Positions 22,207 to 30,102 of a stretch of 30,102 nt of DNA are shown here, in pieces. Source of the stretch: Alphaproteobacteria bacterium (GTDB lineage: Bacteria > Pseudomonadota > Alphaproteobacteria > Sphingomonadales > Sphingomonadaceae); assembly GCA_005882415.1 (NCBI GenBank), contig VBAE01000208.1, positions 1 through 30,102 of the forward strand, in the 5' to 3' direction. Numbering within the stretch: position 1 is the first letter of the stretch; each line of letters starts with the position of its first letter. The notes below the pieces were generated by a model, which saw nothing but the letters and a program-made list of their open reading frames with translations, was not told the DNA's origin and did no database searches. A program made the translations under genes and the position numbers.

Positions 22207-23397
22207 TTACTTCGTGATCTCGGCGACAACCCCTGCGCCGACGGTCCGGCCGCCTTCGCGGATCGCGAAGCGCAGGCCCTGGTCCATCGCGATCGGAGCG
22301 ATGAGCTTGACGCCAAGCTGAACGTTGTCGCCGGGCATGACCATCTCGGTGCCTTCCGGAAGGACCACTTCGCCCGTCACGTCGGTCGTGCGGAAGTAGA
22401 ACTGCGGACGGTAGTTGGCGAAGAACGGCGTGTGACGGCCGCCTTCGTCCTTCGAGAGGACATAGACCTCGGCCTGGAAGTCGGTGTGCGGCTTGATCGA
22501 GCCCGGCTTGCAGAGAACCTGCCCGCGCTCGACTTCCTCACGGCCGACGCCGCGGATGAGGGCACCGATGTTGTCGCCCGCCTGGCCCTGATCGAGCAGC
22601 TTGCGGAACATCTCGACGCCGGTGACGACGGTCTTGCGGGTGTCCTTGATGCCGACGATCTCGACTTCCTCGCCGACCTTGACGATGCCGGTCTCGACAC
22701 GGCCGGTGACGACGGTGCCGCGGCCGGAGATCGAGAACACGTCCTCGATCGGCATCAGGAAGGCCTTGTCGAGCGGACGCTCGGGCTGCGGGATCCACTC
22801 GTCGACGGCGGCCATCAGCTTGAGGATCGCGTCATGGCCGATCTCGGGGGTCTTGCCCTCGAGCGCGGCGACGGCGGAGCCGGCGATGATCGGAATGTTG
22901 TCGCCGTCGAAGTCGTACTTCGAAAGCAGCTCGCGGATTTCCAACTCGACGAGCTCGAGGATCTCGGCGTCGTCGACCAGGTCGACCTTGTTCATGAACA
23001 CGACGATCGAGGGAACGCCGACCTGACGCGCGAGCAGGATGTGCTCCTTGGTCTGCGGCATCGGGCCGTCGGTGGCCGAGACGACCAGGATCGCTCCGTC
23101 CATCTGGGCGGCGCCGGTGATCATGTTCTTCACATAATCGGCGTGGCCCGGGCAATCGACGTGGGCGTAGTGGCGGGCTTCGGTCTCATATTCGACGTGG
23201 GCCGTCGAAATGGTGATTCCGCGCTCGCGCTCTTCCGGCGCCTTGTCGATATTGTCGTAGCTGGTGAAGGTCGCTCCGCCGGTCTCGGCGAGGACCTTGG
23301 TGATCGCCGCGGTGAGCGACGTCTTGCCATGGTCGACGTGACCGATGGTGCCGATGTTGCAGTGCGGCTTCGTCCGCTCGAATTTAGCTTTCGCCAT
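22207..23397 (-). CDS. tuf: Elongation factor Tu
   Basis: A 396-residue GTPase that brings aminoacyl-tRNA to the ribosome. The G1 loop GHVDHGKT is at 19-26, the switch II DCPGH at 81-85 and NKVD at 136-139; domains II and III follow with GRGTVVTGRVE and the C-terminal RFAIREGGRTVGAGVV. The ATG at 23395-23397 is preceded by AAGGTAGGAAG. It lies 81 bases downstream of fusA, as in the classic str operon. Only one copy is in the window; many proteobacteria have a second one elsewhere. Confidence 0.98.
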   Translation of the reverse strand: MAKAKFERTKPHCNIGTIGHVDHGKTSLTAAITKVLAETGGATFTSYDNIDKAPEERERGITISTAHVEYETEARHYAHVDCPGHADYVKNMITGAAQMDGAILVVSATDGPMPQTKEHILLARQVGVPSIVVFMNKVDLVDDAEILELVELEIRELLSKYDFDGDNIPIIAGSAVAALEGKTPEIGHDAILKLMAAVDEWIPQPERPLDKAFLMPIEDVFSISGRGTVVTGRVETGIVKVGEEVEIVGIKDTRKTVVTGVEMFRKLLDQGQAGDNIGALIRGVGREEVERGQVLCKPGSIKPHTDFQAEVYVLSKDEGGRHTPFFANYRPQFYFRTTDVTGEVVLPEGTEMVMPGDNVQLGVKLIAPIAMDQGLRFAIREGGRTVGAGVVAEITK

Positions 23398-23478
23398 TAT
23401 CTTCCTACCTTCTGCTCAAACTTCAAATCCGAGGCGCGGCCGCCCGGTGCGGACGCGCCCATAACTAGAATTCCCGCC

Positions 23479-25575
<2,097 letters not shown>

Positions 25576-25582
25576 GATCTTA

Positions 25583-25621
25583 AACTCCGATGTCGGGAGT
25601 CAGGCCTGGCCTGACTCCGAC
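25583..25621 (-). promoter_or_regulatory. Mutually exclusive hairpins at the fusA ribosome binding site
   Basis: Seen: the segment 25592-25605 (plus strand GTCGGGAGTCAGGC) pairs with 25609-25621 (GCCTGACTCCGAC) in a 13-bp stem with one bulged base. The inner half of the same segment (TCGGGAGT, 25593-25600) can instead pair with AACTCCGA at 25583-25590, which contains the complement of the fusA GGAG. In the first fold the ribosome binding site is free; in the second it is paired. This is the layout of an RNA switch between rpsG and fusA; function is inferred. Confidence 0.5.
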
Positions 25622-25637
25622 GATATAGGGATTAAAT

Positions 25638-26108
25638 TTACCAGCGGTAGTGCGAGAAGGCGCGGTTGGCCTCGGCCATGCGGTGCGTGTCCTCGCGCTT
25701 CTTCACCGCGTTGCCGCGGTTGTTGGCGGCGTCCATCAGCTCGCCCGACAGGCGCGCCGACATGGTGTTCTCGGACCGCGCACGCGCCGCCGTGATCAGC
25801 CAGCGGATCGCCAGCGCCTGGGCGCGCTCGGTGCGCACCTCGACCGGGACCTGGTAGGTCGCGCCGCCGACTCGGCGGCTGCGGACTTCGATGCCCGGCT
25901 TGATGTTGTTCAGCGCATCGTGGAACACGCCGATCGGGTCGCGCTTGGCGCGGGTCTCGACGGTCTCGAGCGCACCGTAGACGATGCTCTCGGCGACCGA
26001 CTTCTTCCCGTCGAGCATGACGGAATTCATGAACTTCGACAGGACGATGTCCCCGAACTTCGGATCGGGGAGGATCTCGCGCTTCTCTGGGCGACGACGA
26101 CGGGACAT
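25638..26108 (-). CDS. rpsG: 30S ribosomal protein S7
   Basis: A 156-residue protein that nucleates assembly of the 30S head and lies at the E site. MSRRRRPEKREILPDPKFGD, then KFMNSVMLDGKKSVAESIVYGAL and GGATYQVPVEVRTERAQALAIRWL, are canonical. In E. coli S7 represses its operon through the rpsL-rpsG junction. Here both junctions around rpsG have hairpins (26137-26151 and 25592-25621). The stop TAA at 25638-25640 is 62 bases before fusA. Confidence 0.97.
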   Translation of the reverse strand: MSRRRRPEKREILPDPKFGDIVLSKFMNSVMLDGKKSVAESIVYGALETVETRAKRDPIGVFHDALNNIKPGIEVRSRRVGGATYQVPVEVRTERAQALAIRWLITAARARSENTMSARLSGELMDAANNRGNAVKKREDTHRMAEANRAFSHYRW

Positions 26109-26136
26109 TGGATTCTTCCTTTCTCTTCAGCCTTAT

Positions 26137-26151
26137 CCGGAATGCTTCCGG
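26137..26151 (-). other. Hairpin in the rpsL-rpsG junction
   Basis: CCGGAA (26137-26142) and TTCCGG (26146-26151) form a perfect 6-bp stem around a three-base loop on the transcript. It sits in the 60-base gap between rpsL and rpsG, 28 bases before the rpsG start. The position matches where S7 binds its mRNA in E. coli, but no resemblance to the S7 16S site was established. Confidence 0.45.
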
Positions 26152-26168
26152 GGCTTACTGCCAGCGGC

Positions 26169-26540
26169 TTATTTGGGCCGCTTGGCGCCGTATTTGGAAC
26201 GGGACTGGCGGCGGTCCTTGACGCCCTGGGTGTCGAGCACGCCGCGAAGGACGTGGTAGCGGACACCCGGAAGGTCGCGAACGCGGCCGCCGCGGATCAG
26301 GACCACCGAGTGCTCCTGGAGGTTGTGCCCCTCGCCGGGGATGTAGCTGATCACCTCGCGCTGGTTCGTCAGGCGAACCTTGGCGACCTTGCGCAGAGCC
26401 GAGTTCGGCTTCTTCGGGGTGGTCGTGTAGACGCGGGTGCAGACGCCGCGCTTCTGCGGGTTCTGCTCCATCGCGGGAACCTTGGATTTCGCCTTCTGCG
26501 GCTCGCGACCCTTGCGGATCAGCTGATTGATCGTCGGCAT
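26169..26540 (-). CDS. rpsL: 30S ribosomal protein S12, Arg at position 88
   Basis: A 123-residue decoding-site protein. MPTINQLIRKGREPQKAKSK, the CTRVYTTTPKKPNSALRKV loop and GEGHNLQEHSVVLIRGGRV are canonical. Counting from Met1, Lys43 in PKKPNS is the normal residue. Position 88 is Arg (codon CGC, plus strand 26277-26279), in RVRDLPG where E. coli has RVKDLPG. K88R is a well-known streptomycin-resistance substitution. The ATG at 26538-26540 is preferred to an in-frame GTG at 26552 on family similarity. First gene of the str operon, with a leader of about 145 bases behind a strong promoter. Confidence 0.97.
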   Translation of the reverse strand: MPTINQLIRKGREPQKAKSKVPAMEQNPQKRGVCTRVYTTTPKKPNSALRKVAKVRLTNQREVISYIPGEGHNLQEHSVVLIRGGRVRDLPGVRYHVLRGVLDTQGVKDRRQSRSKYGAKRPK

Positions 26541-26692
26541 GAAGCCCTTCACCTTATTAAGTTACTCTGCCGAAGCGCAAAAAACGCAAGCCAACCCTAG
26601 GGTACCTCTCGGCCCCCGGGCCCTTGCGACGCTACGGCAATGTTCAAGCTCTTGCCCGCTCCAGGAACGCGAGGGCTCCGCGGGCGAGGCGG

Positions 26693-26721
26693 CCTATAGC
26701 CGCGAGAGGCATATGGGTCAA
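26693..26721 (-). promoter_or_regulatory. Sigma-70 type promoter of the str operon
   Basis: On the minus strand TTGACC (26716-26721) and TATAGG (26693-26698) are separated by exactly 17 bases, close to the housekeeping consensus. Transcription would begin near 26686, leaving a leader of about 145 bases before rpsL. It lies between the methyltransferase stop (26747) and rpsL. The leader also contains a short palindrome ACCCTAGGGT at 26594-26603 and a six-T run. A weaker start nearer rpsL cannot be excluded. Confidence 0.65.
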
Positions 26722-26746
26722 CGGGGGGATTTTGGAAGCCCTCCCC

Positions 26747-27541
26747 CTACCCCCGCTTGAACAAGGCCGCGAGCGCGTCGCGGCGCTGGGCCCGGCTGGT
26801 GCCGCGTTCGAGCGAATCGTAGAGCTCGATCCGTTCGACATGGGCGGCGAGACAGTCTGCTTCCGCCGCCTCGATATGGGCCGACGCGAAGCCGAGCCCC
26901 TGCTCGGCGCGGCGGAGGAGTTGGGCCGTCTTCAACGCATCGGGCGCCTCCAGTTCCGGGCGCTGGAAGTGCAGGTCCTCGATGAAATAGACGCCGCCGG
27001 GCTTCACCGCCGGGAACAAGGCTGCGAGGGCGATCTGCTGGTGGTGGGAGGCGTGGCTTGCATCCTCGACCACCACGTCGAACCCGCCGCCCGTCTCCTG
27101 CACCAGATGGGCGAGGTCGGCGCGGTCGCCCATGTCGCCGCGCAGGATCGTGCACCGCTCCACCCGGACGCCCGAGAAATCGTTCAGGTCGAAGCCGAAT
27201 ATCTCCCCCTTCGGGAAATAGGCCGACCACATTGCAAGCGAGGGCGCCCGCGCCGCGCTGGCCGAGCCGGCGTAGCGCACCGGGTCCTGAAGCCAGCCCT
27301 GGTCGCTGCGATGGAGGAGCCCGATCTCGAGCAGCCGCACCGGCTGCTCGCGGAGCGGCGCCAGGATCTCGTGATAGGCCTCGCTATAGCCATGGCCGGA
27401 ATAAGCGAGGCTGCCCTTGTCGGTGCCGAAGCGGTTGGCAAGCAGGGTGAGCGGATCGAGCGGGTCGCTCAAGGTGCGGAGCAAAGCCGCCGGGTGCCGG
27501 GCGCGGTGTCCGAGCCCGCTAAGCCGTTGTTTCAGCCTCAT
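26747..27541 (-). CDS. Class I SAM-dependent methyltransferase (MycE-like)
   Basis: A 264-residue cytoplasmic methyltransferase resembling the macrolide-sugar O-methyltransferase group (MycE/TylE type) often found in surface-polysaccharide loci. Seen: RFGTDKGS (37-44), the SAM-binding motif LLEIGL (70-75), an acidic strand end FDLND (117-121), RGDMGD (135-140), VVEDASH (158-163) and PGGVYFIEDLH (181-191). The metal-ligand-like acidic and His residues in these last two motifs suggest a Mg-dependent sugar O-methyltransferase; the substrate is unknown. The ATG at 27539-27541 has a GGGGGG run upstream. It follows the glycosyltransferase gene by 48 bases and probably shares its transcript. Confidence 0.78.
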   Translation of the reverse strand: MRLKQRLSGLGHRARHPAALLRTLSDPLDPLTLLANRFGTDKGSLAYSGHGYSEAYHEILAPLREQPVRLLEIGLLHRSDQGWLQDPVRYAGSASAARAPSLAMWSAYFPKGEIFGFDLNDFSGVRVERCTILRGDMGDRADLAHLVQETGGGFDVVVEDASHASHHQQIALAALFPAVKPGGVYFIEDLHFQRPELEAPDALKTAQLLRRAEQGLGFASAHIEAAEADCLAAHVERIELYDSLERGTSRAQRRDALAALFKRG

Positions 27542-27589
27542 CAAACCCCCCGTTTTCGCGGCAACGCTAACTGCATCCTCGCCTGAGCG

Positions 27590-28441
27590 CTAGGCGCCTT
27601 CATGCTGCAGCCGGGCGAGGAAGGAGCCGGGCGGCGCGGGCCTGTCCTTGATCGGCTTCACCACCTCGTTCCAGAGGTGGATGCCGATCGTCCGCTCCGT
27701 CGCCCGCTCTTCCAGCCGTCGCTCCGGATCGGCGATCCAGTCCGCCTCGTCCCAGGCGAAGGGGTGAAGCACGTCCGCCGGCCGGGCGAGATCGTACAGC
27801 CCCTGCTCCACTGCGATGGCGGTGAGCGCCTTCGGCCCCGCCACGCCCCACGGCATCAGTCCGAGCCCGACTTTGCCGGTGGTGAGCAGCCGCCAGCGGG
27901 CCCCCATCCGCGCGCCGAGCGGAAGCCAGTGCGGCACGATCTTCTCCCCGAACAAAGCGAGCAGAGGCGGCAGCATCGGCGAATCGGGCGGAAGGCGAAG
28001 GATGCTGCCGTTGATCGGCTCGAGCCTGCCGCCACCGGACGCGGCCGCCGGGAGCGGCTCGCGGAAGAGGAGAGTGTCGGCGCTCCCGATCGGCTTCAGC
28101 AGATAGACGTCCGAGTCGAGCCAAATGCCCGCCCCGCGCCGCATCAATTCGTAGCGGAAGCGGTTGGCGAACAAAGCGACGCTTCCGCCGCGGTGGCGGA
28201 TCACCGCGCTTTCCGGAAACACGGCCGAGGCGTCGGCGATCGTTACCCCCTCCGGCACCCCCGCGGGCGGATCGTAGCACCACAGGGTGAGTGGGTGCCC
28301 CTGCCGAAGCACGGAGCGGATGCAGGCGCGCTCCAGCAGGCCGAGCGCGGGTCCCATCCAGAACATGTTGCAGGTTTCGAGAATAAGCCGCCCCCGACTG
28401 GTTGATCTTGCCGCTATTCCCACCGGTCGAGCGCTTGGCAA
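27590..28441 (-). CDS. DXD-type glycosyltransferase
   Basis: A sugar-transferase-like protein with a nucleotide-sugar-binding DXD motif: FRYELMRRGAGIWLDSDVYLLKP, with D109-S-D111 counted from the longest start. The N-terminal LILETCNMFWMGPALGLLERAC and the C-terminal IGIHLWNE fit the GT32-like (Gly_transf_sug) fold. The start is uncertain: the longest frame begins at a TTG (28439-28441), a GTG lies at 28421-28423, and the first ATG (28364-28366) would remove the LILETCN strand that relatives keep. None has a clear ribosome binding site. It is divergent from the sulfotransferase and upstream of the methyltransferase. The acceptor is unknown. Confidence 0.72.
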   Translation of the reverse strand: MPSARPVGIAARSTSRGRLILETCNMFWMGPALGLLERACIRSVLRQGHPLTLWCYDPPAGVPEGVTIADASAVFPESAVIRHRGGSVALFANRFRYELMRRGAGIWLDSDVYLLKPIGSADTLLFREPLPAAASGGGRLEPINGSILRLPPDSPMLPPLLALFGEKIVPHWLPLGARMGARWRLLTTGKVGLGLMPWGVAGPKALTAIAVEQGLYDLARPADVLHPFAWDEADWIADPERRLEERATERTIGIHLWNEVVKPIKDRPAPPGSFLARLQHEGA

Positions 28442-28463
28442 GCGTCCGGCGCGCCCTTAGCGT
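28413..28463. promoter_or_regulatory. Candidate divergent promoters sharing one -35 palindrome
   Basis: Around 28433-28445 lies CGCTTGGCAAGCG, a near-perfect palindrome. On the plus strand TTGGCA (28435-28440) is 17 bases from TAGCGT (28458-28463), pointing at the sulfotransferase with a start near its ATG (28472). On the minus strand TTGCCA (28436-28441) is 17 bases from AATAGC (28413-28418), pointing at the glycosyltransferase. The -10 matches are modest, so this is a candidate only. Confidence 0.35.
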
Positions 28464-28471
28464 CGCCGCGA

Positions 28472-29215
28472 ATGAATCAGACGCAGGACGACGGGGCGGA
28501 GCGGCGAGGCTATGCGATCTGCGGCGAGCCGCGGTGCGGAAGCACCTATTTCGCCGCCTGCCTCGCCTCGACCGGCAAGCTCGGAAACCCCTGGGAGTAT
28601 TTCGCCGGCATCGAGCGGGTGCGAAGCGCCAATGCCGATCCCGAAGCCCATCTCGAACATTGGGTGCGCCACTGCAGCACGCCGAACGGCGTCTATGGCC
28701 TCAAGATGTTCGCCCGCCAGTTCGACCTGGTCGAGCAATCGCGCTGGGCCGAGCGCCTCCCGCGCCTCCATTTCGTCCACCTGACGCGAGTGGACCTGCT
28801 CGCCCAGGCCATCTCCCTCGTCCGCGCCGAGAAGACCGGCGCCTATGAAAGCAAGCACGAGCCGAAGCGCCCGCCCCGCTACGACGCCCGCCGAAACGCC
28901 GCCGAGCTCCGCCGCCTGAGCGCCAATCAGGGCCGCTGGAGCGCCTGGTTCGCCCGCAACGGGATCGACCCGCTCCGCCTTACTTATGAGGACGTCGCGG
29001 CCGACGTCCAACGCTGCGTCGACGCCGTCGCCGCCCTCATCGGAGTCGAAGGCCCGGTCCCGGTCGAGCCGCACCCGATGGAGGTGCAGCGCGACGAGAT
29101 CAGCGAGGAATGGAGGCGCAGCTTCGTCGCCGAACGCCGCGATCTCGCCTGGCTCGACGACGACCCCCTCCGCCTCCGCCCGATGCTGAGGCGCCTCCGC
29201 TCCCGCTTCTGGTAG
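28472..29215 (+). CDS. Stf0-type sulfotransferase
   Basis: A 247-residue PAPS-dependent sulfotransferase of the Stf0 family, known from mycobacterial trehalose sulfation and rhizobial lipopolysaccharide sulfation. The N-terminal phosphosulfate-binding loop is CGEPRCGSTYFAACLASTG (P20-R-C-G-S-T25; relatives usually have RSGST), followed by GNPWEYF (39-44). Further on are LHFVHLTRVDLLAQAISLV, with its 3'-phosphate-binding region, and LRLTYEDV. Its location next to a glycosyltransferase and a methyltransferase suggests sulfation of a surface glycan or glycolipid. The ATG has no ribosome binding site, and the candidate -10 lies about eight bases upstream, so the mRNA may be leaderless. Confidence 0.8.
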   Translation: MNQTQDDGAERRGYAICGEPRCGSTYFAACLASTGKLGNPWEYFAGIERVRSANADPEAHLEHWVRHCSTPNGVYGLKMFARQFDLVEQSRWAERLPRLHFVHLTRVDLLAQAISLVRAEKTGAYESKHEPKRPPRYDARRNAAELRRLSANQGRWSAWFARNGIDPLRLTYEDVAADVQRCVDAVAALIGVEGPVPVEPHPMEVQRDEISEEWRRSFVAERRDLAWLDDDPLRLRPMLRRLRSRFW

Positions 29216-29250
29216 GTGACAGTCACGGTGACTGTCACCGTGACTGTCAC
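29216..29250. repeat. 35-bp palindrome of three tandem GTGAC-N-GTCAC units
   Basis: Three 11-base palindromes GTGAC-N-GTCAC lie at 29216-29226, 29228-29238 and 29240-29250, with single-base spacers, a period of 12. The whole 35 bases is itself a perfect palindrome apart from the central base. It starts directly after the sulfotransferase stop codon and ends five bases before the end of the convergent MerR-type gene. It may act as a two-way terminator hairpin (no U tract) or as a tandem operator. Confidence 0.85.
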
Positions 29251-29255
29251 TCCCG

Positions 29256-30017
29256 TCAGCCCTTCCGCGCGGCTCCCGCGGCCTGGATGAAGTTCCAGAC
29301 CTCCATCGAGAATGGCGGCTTCTGTTCGCCCTGCCACTCGCCCATCCGGCCGTAGAGCTTCGCCGCCCCCTCCTTCATCTCCGGCGTCGCCACCGCATAG
29401 AAGGGGGCGAGCAGCGCCTGCCACTCGTCGTAGAGCGCCTGCGCCTCGGGCGAGGCCGGATCGAGCGGAAGCGCCGCCGCCACCCTTTCGCCGAGCGCGA
29501 CCCACTGCTTGCCATAAGCGTCCTGATCGAACTCGGCGGGCAGCTTCGTCCCCTGCTCGGCCCAATGCGCCTGCTGCTCGGGGGTGAAATAGCGGTCGGC
29601 GACCTTTTTCCAGTTTTCGGCTTCCATCACTGCGTCTCCATGTCTGATCAGCGAGCAGAATGTCTCTGCGTCGACGGGCTCGCCGCGGTCGATGCGTGAC
29701 TTGACTGTGAGGAGGAGGGCGCGCGCTTCGTCGAGCTCCGCCCGCCGCCCCTCGATCGCTTCCAGCTGCGCTTCGACGAGGCCGGCGAGATCGACCCGCC
29801 GCCCGTCCGTAAGCCGCTGGATCTGGGCGAGGCTCAGCCCCGCCCGCTTCAGCGCCAGAATGGAGTTGATCCGCTCGAGCTCGCCCCGCCCGTAATAACG
29901 TCGCCCGGACGCGGTCCGCAGCGGACTGACCAGCCCCCGCGCCTCGTAGAATCGCAGCGCACGGGACGTCAGCCCCGTCCGCCGAACCACCTCTTTTATG
30001 TCGAGCGCCTTCTCCAT
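29256..30017 (-). CDS. MerR-family regulator with TipAS ligand domain
   Basis: A 253-residue transcription activator. The N-terminal MerR helix-turn-helix is clear: DIKEVVRRTGLTSRALRFYEARGLVSP, then RRYYGRGELERI. A linking coiled coil follows (about 75-115). The C-terminal half (about 130-250) matches the TipAS drug-binding domain, with ENWKKVADRYFTPEQQAHWAEQ and LYGRMGEWQ, which in Streptomyces TipA captures thiopeptide antibiotics. There is no drug exporter beside it in the window. A dyad in a 19-base promoter spacer just upstream suggests autoregulation. The TSS may fall at the ATG, although AGGG lies about eight bases before it. Confidence 0.88.
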   Translation of the reverse strand: MEKALDIKEVVRRTGLTSRALRFYEARGLVSPLRTASGRRYYGRGELERINSILALKRAGLSLAQIQRLTDGRRVDLAGLVEAQLEAIEGRRAELDEARALLLTVKSRIDRGEPVDAETFCSLIRHGDAVMEAENWKKVADRYFTPEQQAHWAEQGTKLPAEFDQDAYGKQWVALGERVAAALPLDPASPEAQALYDEWQALLAPFYAVATPEMKEGAAKLYGRMGEWQGEQKPPFSMEVWNFIQAAGAARKG

Positions 30018-30024
30018 GCGCCAA

Positions 30025-30055
30025 GCCCTACCACTTGACGCAACGTCAACTTCAA
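30025..30055 (-). promoter_or_regulatory. MerR-type promoter with operator dyad in a 19-bp spacer
   Basis: On the minus strand TTGAAG (30050-30055) and TAGGGC (30025-30030) are separated by 19 bases. The spacer contains the exact dyad TTGACG-N3-CGTCAA (30035-30049). Overlong spacers with a central dyad are the hallmark of MerR-regulated promoters, where the regulator untwists the DNA. The predicted start, near 30018, is next to the regulator ATG. Confidence 0.6.
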
Positions 30056-30065
30056 GCGGTTTCTG

Positions 30066-30102
30066 CCTCCCCGTCGGAGACGGGGAGGGGGACCAGCGGA
30101 GC
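30066..30102. repeat. Intergenic hairpin repeat cut by the window end
   Basis: CCTCCCCGTC (30066-30075) and GACGGGGAGG (30079-30088) form a perfect 10-bp stem with a GGA loop, followed by GGGACCAGCGGAGC up to the last base. Elements of this type recur between genes in sphingomonads and Caulobacter-like bacteria (from memory). The copy is incomplete here. Confidence 0.6.

Overview
The window reads as a chromosomal segment of a high-GC alphaproteobacterium of the order Sphingomonadales (Sphingomonas-like). The basis is the sphingomonad style of SecY, the ribosomal proteins and the N-terminus of the partial cytochrome c, plus the mutY / dciA (DUF721) / DsbA-like / smc neighbourhood. These come from family knowledge; no database search was run.

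Layout. (1) 1-2119, minus strand: mutY, nudC and the start of a membrane-anchored cytochrome c cut by the window edge. (2) 2146-9969, plus strand: a tightly packed run of dciA, two tandem DsbA-like thiol oxidoreductases, smc, a cytochrome P450, an isonitrile hydratase-like DJ-1/PfpI enzyme and a small lipoprotein. Most neighbours share 4-base ATGA or GTGA junctions. The P450 and the lipoprotein are both out of frame as written. (3) 9966-26540, minus strand: the complete str, S10 and spc ribosomal operons in canonical order (rpsL rpsG fusA tuf / rpsJ rplC rplD rplW rplB rpsS rplV rpsC rplP rpmC rpsQ / rplN rplX rplE rpsN rpsH rplF rplR rpsE rpmD rplO secY), then adk. The alpha operon (rpsM rpsK rpoA rplQ), which often follows adk, is not in the window. 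(4) 26747-30017: accessory genes, namely a SAM methyltransferase and a DXD glycosyltransferase (minus), an Stf0-type sulfotransferase (plus) and a MerR/TipAS regulator (minus). The window ends inside a hairpin-forming intergenic repeat.

How the parts fit. The ribosomal block makes translation factors, 22 ribosomal proteins, the Sec channel and adenylate kinase, probably from the strong promoter at 26693-26721 plus internal signals. Its intergenic gaps hold most of the unexplained structure: a 30-bp inverted repeat made of hairpins and G-runs between rpmD and rplO, a repeat-like element between rplO and secY, a hairpin whose loop is the rplE stop codon, a multi-stem leader before rplC, and two mutually exclusive pairings at the fusA ribosome binding site. 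S12 carries Arg at position 88, where Lys is usual; this is a classic streptomycin-resistance position. The methyltransferase, glycosyltransferase and sulfotransferase look like a small glycan-decoration set. No CRISPR array, prophage, insertion sequence, tRNA or rRNA gene was recognised. No gene-free stretch exceeds about 210 bases.
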